A DNA stretch of 39,966 nt, from the NCBI GenBank assembly GCA_963521065.1, contig CAUQTI010000026.1, positions 1 through 39,966 of the forward strand, in the 5' to 3' direction. The notes beneath the pieces were generated by a model. The model searched no databases. It saw only the letters and a program-made list of their open reading frames with translations, and was not told the DNA's origin. A program made the position numbers and the translations under genes. The DNA comes from IOR16 sp963521065. Lineage in GTDB: Bacteria; Bacillota; Clostridia; Peptostreptococcales; Anaerovoracaceae. This document shows positions 1 through 6,463 of the stretch, piece by piece. The number at the start of each line of letters is the position of its first letter. The first letter of the stretch is position 1.

Positions 1-23
1 GTTTTAATGGTAAAAATAAAAAA

Positions 24-397
24 ATTTCAATCCACGCTCTCCCTACGGAGAGCGACGTCCACTATCATTATCAGGTATATTCAGCTTCGGCAATTTCAAT
101 CCACGCTCTCCCTACGGAGAGCGACGATTAGGTGTTTCTCCTATAATTTCAACTGATGCTGATTTCAATCCACGCTCTCCCTACGGAGAGCGACATGGGA
201 ATACAGAAATAAGTTTCTTGGAGAAGATATTTCAATCCACGCTCTCCCTACGGAGAGCGACCATCGGGTGACGGCGACCACCTAAAACGCCTAGATGATT
301 TCAATCCACGCTCTCCCTACGGAGAGCGACTTTTCAAATGTTTCAGCTACATCTAAACTTGTTAATTTCAATCCACGCTCTCCCTACGGAGAGCGAC
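24..397 (-). CRISPR. Type I-C CRISPR array, six repeats (continues or ends beyond the window)
   Basis: Six identical 33-nt repeats lie at 24-56, 93-125, 162-194, 229-261, 298-330 and 365-397, with five spacers of 36, 36, 34, 36 and 34 nt. Read on the minus strand, each repeat starts GTCGC, forms an 8-bp stem (CGCTCTCC with GGAGAGCG, loop GTAG) and ends in the 11-nt handle TGGATTGAAAT, which is the type I-C repeat class. The cas genes are on the same strand and the AT-rich leader is at 398-561, so 365-397 is the leader-proximal repeat and the spacer at 331-364 is the newest. The 23 nt left of the first repeat may be a cut spacer or the trailer. No spacer obviously matches elsewhere in the window. 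Confidence 0.98.
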
Positions 398-561
398 TGC
401 AAAATAAGGCAAAATCACGCTTTTATATTACATATATTTTATTATTAGTATATATATTCCAGTAATTTTTTACCTTATTTTTAATGATAAGTATTCTTTT
501 ACATTTAATCTTGGTGCGAATCTCCCGGGATTTTCTGTTAGCTTGGCATTCGCACCGCTTT
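398..561 (-). promoter_or_regulatory. CRISPR leader with a 9-bp hairpin next to cas2
   Basis: An AT-rich, non-coding stretch between the cas2 stop codon and the first repeat, in the position of an I-C leader transcribed leftwards. Its cas2-proximal end holds a perfect 9-bp inverted repeat: GGTGCGAAT at 513-521 and ATTCGCACC at 548-556, with a 26-nt loop containing CCCGGGA. Similar palindromes between cas2 and the array are, as I recall, common in type I-C loci. The hairpin may end the cas mRNA, act in leader recognition, or both. No clear -35/-10 pair could be fixed. Confidence 0.75.
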
Positions 562-852
562 TTAAAGCATGAGCACACCTTCCACATCAAAAGACGGTTT
601 TGCTCCTACATGCTCAATTTTTTCTTTATAATTTTTCCCTAGATAATAAAAGCGCAGGCTGTCTTTCCCCGGATCGATGATACTCTCCAGCTTATATTGC
701 AGGGTCTTCATTTTCGCAGGGTCAATTACACACTCAAAAACGGAATTTTGAACACGCTGTCCATAGTTCACGCATTGCTTCGCCACTTTCCGAAGCCTTG
801 TTTTTCCTGCCGCATCCTGTGTATTTACATCATATGTAATCAGCACAAACAA
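562..852 (-). CDS. cas2: CRISPR-associated endonuclease Cas2, type I-C
   Basis: 96 residues, normal for Cas2. The N-terminus reads VLITYDV, the first ferredoxin-like strand with the conserved Asp (residue 8), followed by RLRKVAKQC and the C-terminal KPSFDVEGVLML typical of I-C Cas2. With Cas1 it forms the spacer-integration complex. The start is TTG at 850-852: an in-frame TGA lies just upstream and the family begins one residue before F/L-VLITYDV. AGGTG lies about 8 nt upstream. It follows cas1 by 10 bp and is the last gene of the cas operon, followed at once by the leader hairpin. Confidence 0.97.
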   Translation of the reverse strand: MFVLITYDVNTQDAAGKTRLRKVAKQCVNYGQRVQNSVFECVIDPAKMKTLQYKLESIIDPGKDSLRFYYLGKNYKEKIEHVGAKPSFDVEGVLML

Positions 853-862
853 TTTTCTTCAC

Positions 863-1912
863 CTACTTCCATAAAAATGGCGGATACTCCTCTAAATCTC
901 CTCTGATATAACGAGCCAGCAGCATTGCTTGAACATATGGAACCAATCCCCACGGTATCTTTTCTGACAAAAATGGATGGGTAATCATTTCCTGTTTTCT
1001 GCTCTGCCACGCATTCAGGACTTTCTTTCTCGCTTCATCGGTTAGTAAAATTGCGCCGTTTTCCTTTTTCATAAAATCCGTATTTGTAACTTGTTTTTTA
1101 TTAATCAGAGAAATGACAAAACGATCGACCAAGACAGAACGCAATTCTTCCATCATATCCAATGCTAGAGAAACACGCCCCGGCCTGTCCCTGTGTAGAA
1201 AGCCAATATATGCGTCAAAGCCTACCGCTTCCAAGGCGCTTGCTACATCGTGCGAAAGCAGGGTATAGAAAAAGGAGAGTAATGCATTTACATTGTCAAG
1301 GGGAGGCCTTTTATTTCGGTCCTTGAAGAAAAAAGCATCCTTCTGCTGTAAAATCAAATCATCCACAACAGAAAAATAGACCGTCGCAGATTTTCCTTCA
1401 AAGCCTCTCAGCTGCTCCAAATCTTCACAGGGAACCTCTTCCTCTTTTCCGCGAATGATATTCAAATACCGGCTCAATTGTTCCGACGCACCTTTCAGCT
1501 TGTCTACATCAAGGCGCATCGGATAATCACGCGCCGCACGCTCTAAAATCCATTTTGAATTATAAATTTTTCCGAAAATACAGTTTCTTGCAATTGCAAG
1601 GCAAGCTTTTTCCTCCTCTGAAATTGCATATTGCATCTTCCGAAGCACTACATTTCCCTTGCTCATTCCAACGACACGAGCGAGAAAGCGCCCATGCCTC
1701 GTCATAAAACAAAGACCGATGTTCCTATCTGCACAGGCGCCCATTAAGGCAGGACTTGCTCCTGTATAGCCAAACGTCACAATGTTTTCTAAATTATGCA
1801 AGGGCACTCGCCCTATGGTCTCGCCTTCTTTTTGTACGGTTATCGTTTCCCCATCCAATGACAAATACGCATCCAAAGTCGTAACGTATAACGTATTCAG
1901 GAGTTTTTTCAA
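863..1912 (-). CDS. cas1: CRISPR-associated integrase Cas1, type I-C
   Basis: 349 residues, normal for I-C Cas1. The N-terminus LLNTLYVTT is the family signature. The metal-binding residues can be read: Glu172 in GFEGKSATVYF, His240 in GFLHRDRPGR and Asp252/Glu255 in LALDMMEE. Cas1 catalyses insertion of new spacers as a Cas1-Cas2 complex. The start is TTG at 1910-1912, overlapping the cas4 stop (TTGA), with GGGAGG about 8 nt upstream inside cas4. This gives the standard N-terminus, so translation is probably coupled to cas4. No lesion is visible. Confidence 0.97.
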   Translation of the reverse strand: MKKLLNTLYVTTLDAYLSLDGETITVQKEGETIGRVPLHNLENIVTFGYTGASPALMGACADRNIGLCFMTRHGRFLARVVGMSKGNVVLRKMQYAISEEEKACLAIARNCIFGKIYNSKWILERAARDYPMRLDVDKLKGASEQLSRYLNIIRGKEEEVPCEDLEQLRGFEGKSATVYFSVVDDLILQQKDAFFFKDRNKRPPLDNVNALLSFFYTLLSHDVASALEAVGFDAYIGFLHRDRPGRVSLALDMMEELRSVLVDRFVISLINKKQVTNTDFMKKENGAILLTDEARKKVLNAWQSRKQEMITHPFLSEKIPWGLVPYVQAMLLARYIRGDLEEYPPFLWK

Positions 1913-2568
1913 TCCCTTATCCTCCCTTCAATATAGCTCGCCACAGAAAGCGTTCCGCACAGCTTCGGCAAACAGAGATTTTCGAGTGAACACGCCTTGC
2001 AGCTTTTTCCCATCTTTACTTTCGGCGTATGACGTCTCTCGTACAAATTGTGCATTTCAAGCGAGATTTCCCTTATCTTCTGCCGATATTCTTCACTCAG
2101 TAAAACCTCCTGCCTGCGCTTGATCTCGTCATAATAGAGATAGGCCTTCTCAATTGTGCAAGCCAGCATCTCTTCCAAGCACATGCACTGAGCTACAAGC
2201 TGCAAAATGTCTGCATCGTGTTCCTTTGGACGCCCTCGTTTATATTCAACCGGTACCGGAATAAACAAGCCCTCTCTTCCAAACAGAGAAATTCCGTTTT
2301 TATCCTTTCTGAATTCCACTATATCACAAACACCACGCATTCCCAAGGTTCTTGAAAAAACAGTGATACCTCTTGACACAATTAAATCTCCGCGCGATTC
2401 CTTTATCGTTTCGTCATGTGCCCGTTCATGCAGATGCTCTCCTTCAACCGTTCGTACATTTTCATCCCACTGCTGTTCAATGTGAATGAGCGCCCATTGT
2501 CTCTTGCAAAAGATAAAGTGCTGGATTCCGGAAATAGAGAGAAAGTCTTCTTCGTTGTATTCTTTCAT
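1909..2568 (-). CDS. cas4: CRISPR-associated exonuclease Cas4, type I-C
   Basis: 219 residues with a RecB-family nuclease core: His around residues 45-51 (GEHLHERAH), Asp82 (GVCDIVE), Glu108 and Lys110 (PVEYKRG) and Gln123 (DILQLVAQ). Cys21, Cys190, Cys193 and Cys199 fit the four-cysteine iron-sulfur ligand set of Cas4. In I-C systems Cas4 works with Cas1-Cas2 to trim prespacers and set PAM and orientation. It starts with ATG 33 bp after the cas7 stop, has only a weak AAGG site, and overlaps the TTG of cas1. Confidence 0.97.
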   Translation of the reverse strand: MKEYNEEDFLSISGIQHFIFCKRQWALIHIEQQWDENVRTVEGEHLHERAHDETIKESRGDLIVSRGITVFSRTLGMRGVCDIVEFRKDKNGISLFGREGLFIPVPVEYKRGRPKEHDADILQLVAQCMCLEEMLACTIEKAYLYYDEIKRRQEVLLSEEYRQKIREISLEMHNLYERRHTPKVKMGKSCKACSLENLCLPKLCGTLSVASYIEGRIRD

Positions 2569-2601
2569 CAGTCAAACCTTTTTTTAATATCTCTACCAAT
2601 A

Positions 2602-3471
2602 TTAAAATCCTTCGTATTCCTCGCAGCTTAAGCCCTCTAAAGGTAATAATTCAATTTCATAATCTCCTATCCATCCCCTTGGTTCATCTGCTGCCAACTC
2701 TACTTTTAAAGAATCATGTACTTTTGATGCAGGATATTGTCCAATTTTGTTATTATGTCTCCACCAATACAACTTTTCTAACGTCATAGAGCCTTCCGGC
2801 CGTGCGGAGGAACAATCATTCACAAACAAGGTCTGAATTGCTTCTCTAATCTTCTCTGCATCCGCTTCTGTAAATCCAGTCTTTTCTGCCAGCTGTACAT
2901 TGATGCTTCCTTTCAATATGTATAACCCAAAATCCACACGATGTTTCATCCCCATGGTATCTGAACTTTTTTTGCCGGCATCTTTCGTTTCATTGTTTAC
3001 ACTTTTCGTAATCTGCGTACTTGTTATATCCACAGTATCCACACTAAAAGCAGGTTGAATCGAAACAGGCCCACGAATTCCTACTGATACACCGTCACCC
3101 TTTCCTTTTTCACCAGTGAATGCAAATACTTGTCCAAAACTACGAACATCAATCCATGCCTCACAAGCAACCTTTGCATATGCATCCTTATCTTTTTTCT
3201 TTTCCACCGCTTTTAGCGTTTCATTTGCGTCTGCTCTGGCACGCAAGCTAGTCAGTCCGTCTAAATTCCGATCGTCAGATTGAACAAAAACATTTTCTCC
3301 TATATCCATCAGACGATTCCGAATCTTACGCTTTATGCATACATCAGAAATTTCACCTAATCCCGTATACGTTTTTCTTGGCTGATTTCCATTCAACGGA
3401 TCTCCATTGGGATTTGCATTCTTGCAAGAAATAATGGCTGCAAAATCAATTTTATTTTGTAATAGTGTCAT
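2602..3471 (-). CDS. cas7: Cascade backbone protein Cas7 (Csd2), type I-C
   Basis: 289 residues from ATG 3469-3471, preceded by AAAGGAGG about 9 nt upstream. The open frame extends 28 codons further upstream, but those codons overlap cas8c and lack a ribosome site. The N-terminus reads NKIDFAAIISCKNANPNGDP, the Csd2/Cas7 RAMP signature, and VSVGIRGPVSIQPAFS and MGMKHRVDFGLYI follow as expected. Several copies coat the crRNA in the I-C Cascade. It overlaps the end of cas8c/cas11c by 20 bp, so translation of the complex subunits is probably coupled. Confidence 0.97.
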   Translation of the reverse strand: MTLLQNKIDFAAIISCKNANPNGDPLNGNQPRKTYTGLGEISDVCIKRKIRNRLMDIGENVFVQSDDRNLDGLTSLRARADANETLKAVEKKKDKDAYAKVACEAWIDVRSFGQVFAFTGEKGKGDGVSVGIRGPVSIQPAFSVDTVDITSTQITKSVNNETKDAGKKSSDTMGMKHRVDFGLYILKGSINVQLAEKTGFTEADAEKIREAIQTLFVNDCSSARPEGSMTLEKLYWWRHNNKIGQYPASKVHDSLKVELAADEPRGWIGDYEIELLPLEGLSCEEYEGF

Positions 3472-3874
3472 CGTCGGTTCCTCCTTTATCTGCCTGTTCT
3501 TGTTTTGTAAACATATAATTTTTTTGGGCATAAAATCCCAACGCCATTCTCCCATCTAAATTTTTTGCTTCTGCAAATTCATCTGGATCAATTTTATCTG
3601 AAATCTCCCCAAGCATTTTTTGATACCTTTTTGACGTTTCACCAAGCTTTATAATATAGGGAACCAACGCTTCAGAAATAATTTTCCAGGTTTGATTCGG
3701 ATGCTCTCTGAACTTCGTAAAATAACGCATTGCATTTGTTGTCCTGATATTTTTCTTCCCTTGTGCATCCTTTGGTGTGCTTTCTGATAAAGCTGACCAT
3801 TCAAGTACATCTGCCACTGCTAATAATCGACCGCATTGGTACTCTAAATCTTTTTTTTCTGTTTGTAGCTCCAC
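3452..3874 (-). CDS. cas11c: Cas11c small subunit from an internal start within cas8c
   Basis: In-frame GTG at 3872-3874 is codon 495 of cas8c and is preceded by a perfect AAGGAGG (GGAGG at 3883-3887), 8 nt upstream. Translation from it gives a 140-residue, mainly helical, charged protein equal to the Cas8c C-terminus. Type I-C (and I-B, I-D) Cascades are known to contain a small subunit made by internal translation of the large-subunit gene. The strength and spacing of this site, in the middle of a coding region, make it a likely real start. No separate cas11 gene exists in the locus, which agrees. Confidence 0.85.
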   Translation of the reverse strand: MELQTEKKDLEYQCGRLLAVADVLEWSALSESTPKDAQGKKNIRTTNAMRYFTKFREHPNQTWKIISEALVPYIIKLGETSKRYQKMLGEISDKIDPDEFAEAKNLDGRMALGFYAQKNYMFTKQEQADKGGTDDDTITK

Positions 3875-5356
3875 AGTCCATTCCTCCTTATTCTTCTCCT
3901 CTAAATACTTCTTTACCAGAGAGCAGCAAATACTTAAGACAGTCTCCCAATTTCCTTTATTTTCATAATTTTGTGGATGGCAGGCATTTCTGTATGCTGC
4001 ATTGACAATATCATAAGGAATCGCTGCTCCATCTGTAATACAATGCCAAATACGTTCTACCGTTGCAGCAGACAGCTTATCATCAATCCCATGCTCTGTC
4101 CCAAATGCTGCTCTTGCGATTTCCCTTGCTGCTGGTGCTCCGTAAAAAGTAATCCGCTTTTTCTCTTTATTAAAACGATACCGGTGTTTCCACGCACAAC
4201 CTGTATGCCATTTAATAACTCGCTTCATTAGTTCATTATATAAAAGCTCACGGTAAAAAGTAATTGCCATACGACCGGTTGTCGCTGCATCAATACCCAT
4301 TATAACGACCGACTCATGACTTTCTAGGTCAAGCTCTCCAATGCTGCCTAAAGCCCTTTGAAAACGACTTGCAAACTCTGTCCCGACAGCTAATTGCTTT
4401 TCGTCTTCTTCACCAGTGAAATCTAAACTGTCTTCCTCCAGGGTCGGAACAGCATATCCTTTTGGGTTCCATGATATAAACACCTTCGTTCCATACCGCC
4501 GTCCATTTCTTCCAATTAAAAATTTCAGTGCATTGTGGGCCTTCTGAGAAACGTCATAGCTCACGCAAACTGCATCCTCCCCATTTAAGAAACGGCCCCG
4601 ATAGGTAAAGCCTGATTGATCATTTGCCGAAATCAATTTTGCCTTATCTCCGGTATTTCTTATCTTATTTGGGTGGTTTACTGTACAAGAAACCTCTTCT
4701 CCTGTAACGTAACAGCATTTTTTATCTGTACGTATACTTTTATAGTACGCAATATAATCCTGCTGTACTTTTCTATCCTGCCATAATGCCGTTTTATTAT
4801 CGACTCCACTAACTCGAAAGCGCACAAACGCATCACTTTGAGACCCCTGAATTACTTTAAATATTTCAGGAACATTTTCTTTTTCGTTCCACTTTTCAAT
4901 TAGCTTTCCCTCACTGTCACAATAAAGGATTCCCTGTTTTATTAAATCTCGTATCAAGGTGCCCTTTTCTAGATACCTATGTAAAATATCAACTTTTTCG
5001 TTTTTATAAGGAGAACTGCACCAAGCATTTAGTGCAAGCATATATTCTTCATGAAATGATTCTCCTTTTGTTCCTCCACAAGCAGTATAATCACCGGCAA
5101 GATACTGTAATTTATCCATTAGAGGGTGATTTACAGGATGCGACCCAGAGCGCCCCGCAGAAGTATCCGTACACGGAACCACGGTTTCCGCATCCTCTTT
5201 ATTGACTACAGAAGCGGTAACAAAATCACCATCGCAGTCAATTGTTACCTCTATCTGTGCTTTTTGCGTGGTATGTGCAATCGGAAGAAGGCCGATATCC
5301 TCTTCAAGCTCGGACAAATGTTCATAGGTCTCACATAAGACACTGATCCAACTCAT
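3452..5356 (-). CDS. cas8c: Cascade large subunit Cas8c (Csd1)
   Basis: 634 residues, the usual Csd1/Cas8c size. N-terminal motifs such as PVNHPLMDKLQYL and LLIGRNGRRYGTKVF-like stretches in mid-protein fit the family. Cas8c recognises the PAM and recruits Cas3. It starts with ATG at 5354-5356, overlapping the cas5c stop by ATGA, with a G-rich AGGAGGGG site just upstream. The last 140 codons also encode Cas11c from an internal start (separate entry). No frameshift is visible. Confidence 0.96.
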   Translation of the reverse strand: MSWISVLCETYEHLSELEEDIGLLPIAHTTQKAQIEVTIDCDGDFVTASVVNKEDAETVVPCTDTSAGRSGSHPVNHPLMDKLQYLAGDYTACGGTKGESFHEEYMLALNAWCSSPYKNEKVDILHRYLEKGTLIRDLIKQGILYCDSEGKLIEKWNEKENVPEIFKVIQGSQSDAFVRFRVSGVDNKTALWQDRKVQQDYIAYYKSIRTDKKCCYVTGEEVSCTVNHPNKIRNTGDKAKLISANDQSGFTYRGRFLNGEDAVCVSYDVSQKAHNALKFLIGRNGRRYGTKVFISWNPKGYAVPTLEEDSLDFTGEEDEKQLAVGTEFASRFQRALGSIGELDLESHESVVIMGIDAATTGRMAITFYRELLYNELMKRVIKWHTGCAWKHRYRFNKEKKRITFYGAPAAREIARAAFGTEHGIDDKLSAATVERIWHCITDGAAIPYDIVNAAYRNACHPQNYENKGNWETVLSICCSLVKKYLEEKNKEEWTVELQTEKKDLEYQCGRLLAVADVLEWSALSESTPKDAQGKKNIRTTNAMRYFTKFREHPNQTWKIISEALVPYIIKLGETSKRYQKMLGEISDKIDPDEFAEAKNLDGRMALGFYAQKNYMFTKQEQADKGGTDDDTITK

Positions 5357-6078
5357 CGCAACCCCTCCTCATAGCCATCCAACAAGCCTTTTTCTTCCGT
5401 GCCACTGAAATTCTTTCCCGGTAAAAAGCTCTTCATAGATGATTTATAAATCGTTCGTTCTACAGGGCATTCCTCCGGTTTACAAAATTCAATCACCCCG
5501 TTGATCATCTTCGGTTTCCAAAAACGTACCTTCAGCTTATTTTCACCATTATCGTCAGGATAAGAAAATCCATAAAATTGTAATCCAAAATCCATCGTGC
5601 CGTAATCATCATAGTAGCCTTTTCCTTCTTCAAATGCACGAGGCTCTACATAAGCAGCACATTCTCGGGTTCCCAGGAAAACATCACGTCGCCCCCCTTT
5701 TTCGAGACATCTTTTTGCAATAAAATAATGTTTGTTCTCATTATAGTCTTGAATCAAATCCGGTCGATTCACATTTCTTTCAAAATGAGCCTTTACGATA
5801 TAATCCACGTCAGTTAAATAAGTATAAAACGATAAGTCATTTCCTCCTCCATAATGAATTGGTCGAACCCCTTTCGATTCTGTACAAATTGGTTTCATCA
5901 CCCGTACTTTATCAATACGCCATTGAATCGTCGGTTTCCAATAGATAGATTCTGTAATTCCTACCAGTGCTTGCTGCGTAGGGATAAATAATGTCATCTT
6001 TTCACCACCGATTCGAGTTAATGGGTCCGTAAACAAGGCATTGCGCCCGTACACACGAAATGTAATTGCATTTTCCAT
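5353..6078 (-). CDS. cas5c: Cas5c, pre-crRNA endonuclease of type I-C
   Basis: 241 residues. In I-C systems Cas5 replaces Cas6 and cuts the repeat hairpin, leaving an 11-nt handle. The residues reported as catalytic in Bacillus halodurans Cas5d (Tyr46, Lys116, His117) fall at the same numbers here: Y46 in SIYWKP, and K116-H117 in NENKHYF. ALFTDPLTRIGGEK and GVRPIHYGGGN are family motifs. The start ATG 6076-6078 has no ribosome site near it; the only GGAGG in the leader is at 6151-6155, on the far side of an 18-bp hairpin. First gene of the Cascade/adaptation operon, behind the promoter at 6189-6217. Confidence 0.97.
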   Translation of the reverse strand: MENAITFRVYGRNALFTDPLTRIGGEKMTLFIPTQQALVGITESIYWKPTIQWRIDKVRVMKPICTESKGVRPIHYGGGNDLSFYTYLTDVDYIVKAHFERNVNRPDLIQDYNENKHYFIAKRCLEKGGRRDVFLGTRECAAYVEPRAFEEGKGYYDDYGTMDFGLQFYGFSYPDDNGENKLKVRFWKPKMINGVIEFCKPEECPVERTIYKSSMKSFLPGKNFSGTEEKGLLDGYEEGLR

Positions 6079-6092
6079 AAATGTTTCTGCTT

Positions 6093-6155
6093 AAACTGCT
6101 TTATAGCTACCCAATCCCCCTTTCTCAGTAACTATAAAACAGCTTACCATCCTCC
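6093..6155 (-). promoter_or_regulatory. cas5c leader: 18-bp RNA hairpin with upstream GGAGG
   Basis: On the minus strand the untranslated leader folds into an 18-bp stem (arms 6128-6145 and 6093-6110) with three G-U pairs and a 17-nt G-rich loop. GGAGG (6151-6155) lies 5 nt before the stem, and the cas5c ATG lies 14 nt after it with no ribosome site of its own. Looping out the stem would bring GGAGG closer to the start. A 19-codon frame starting at ATG 6150 also exists, but its distance from GGAGG is zero, so it is a poor candidate. The function is inferred. Confidence 0.55.
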
Positions 6156-6176
6156 TTTCTTGTATGTATAAATTTA

Positions 6177-6213
6177 TTCAATGAATATAATATATAATTT
6201 ATAAAATCTATTG
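6177..6213 (+). promoter_or_regulatory. Predicted Cascade operator: TTC PAM plus partial protospacer over the cas promoter
   Basis: TTC at 6177-6179 is followed by AATGAATATAATATAT (6180-6195), identical to the first 16 nt after the divergent repeat at 6368-6395. After position 16 the two sequences differ. TTC is the usual I-C PAM. A Cascade footprint of about 34 nt from 6180 would span the -10 box and reach the -35 box of the cas operon. The match and register are seen directly; the repression is inferred. Confidence 0.8.
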
Positions 6214-6217
6214 TCAA
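6182..6217 (-). promoter_or_regulatory. Promoter of the cas5c-cas8c-cas7-cas4-cas1-cas2 operon
   Basis: On the minus strand: -35 TTGACA (6212-6217), 17-nt spacer, -10 TATATT (6189-6194), expected start near 6182. This is close to the housekeeping consensus and is the only good promoter between cas3 and cas5c in this direction. Its -10 and spacer are covered by the sequence that matches the CRISPR-repeat-like RNA encoded at 6363-6460. Confidence 0.85.
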
Positions 6218-6350
6218 TAAATTAGTATTTTTATTTTCTGATTTATTTAAAAAAATCAAAACCATCTTTCATATGAAATTTCTATTGAAATCCCTAACCA
6301 GCATTTTCCTATCGAAAATCTACGCTGCAGCCTTTCCTTTCTTCAATAAA

Positions 6351-6460
6351 TATGATATATTTATTGAGTCGTTGCAGAGCAACGTGGATTGAAAAAATGA
6401 ATATAATATATTTGGGTAGTAATGGCCCTCGTACGCTTACCCCGTATGAGGGCCATTACT
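6351..6460 (+). ncRNA. creR: CreR-like crRNA mimic: orphan CRISPR repeat plus cas-promoter-matching spacer
   Basis: A 28-nt divergent repeat at 6368-6395 keeps the architecture of the array repeat: 5' GT, stem CGTTGC/GCAACG (6 bp, loop AGA; 8 bp in the array), then the 11-nt handle TGGATTGAAAA (array: TGGATTGAAAT). The next bases (6396-6411) match the protospacer at 6180-6195, with mismatches after that. A possible -10 (TATGAT, 6351-6356; weak -35) would start the RNA near 6363. A 13-bp hairpin (6418-6430 with 6448-6460) follows and may end it. It points away from the cas operon and towards the end of cas3. Cas-regulating CreR RNAs of this design are known in other type I and type V-A systems. 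Cleavage by Cas5c and loading on Cascade are inferred. Confidence 0.82.
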
Positions 6461-6463
6461 TTA
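6418..6463. terminator. Hairpin shared by the crRNA-like RNA and the cas3 end
   Basis: AGTAATGGCCCTC (6418-6430) pairs perfectly with GAGGGCCATTACT (6448-6460), extended by a G-U and three further pairs. It starts directly after the cas3 stop codon (6461-6463) on the minus strand. On the plus strand it is followed by TTTAAT, a short U-run. It may terminate the short plus-strand RNA, and separates cas3 from the cas5c operon. The U-tracts are weak in both directions. Confidence 0.55.

Noticed and set aside
6091..6150. 19-codon leader peptide frame before cas5c, starting directly at GGAGG-ATG
   Set aside because: Zero spacing between GGAGG and ATG makes initiation unlikely; the frame lies inside the hairpin, which explains the sequence better.
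6279..6290. ATTGAAAT at about 6281-6288 after a TTTCATATGAAA palindrome, resembling the end of another CRISPR repeat
   Set aside because: Only 8 nt match the handle, there is no 5' GTCG or proper stem, and the following bases match no promoter in the locus.
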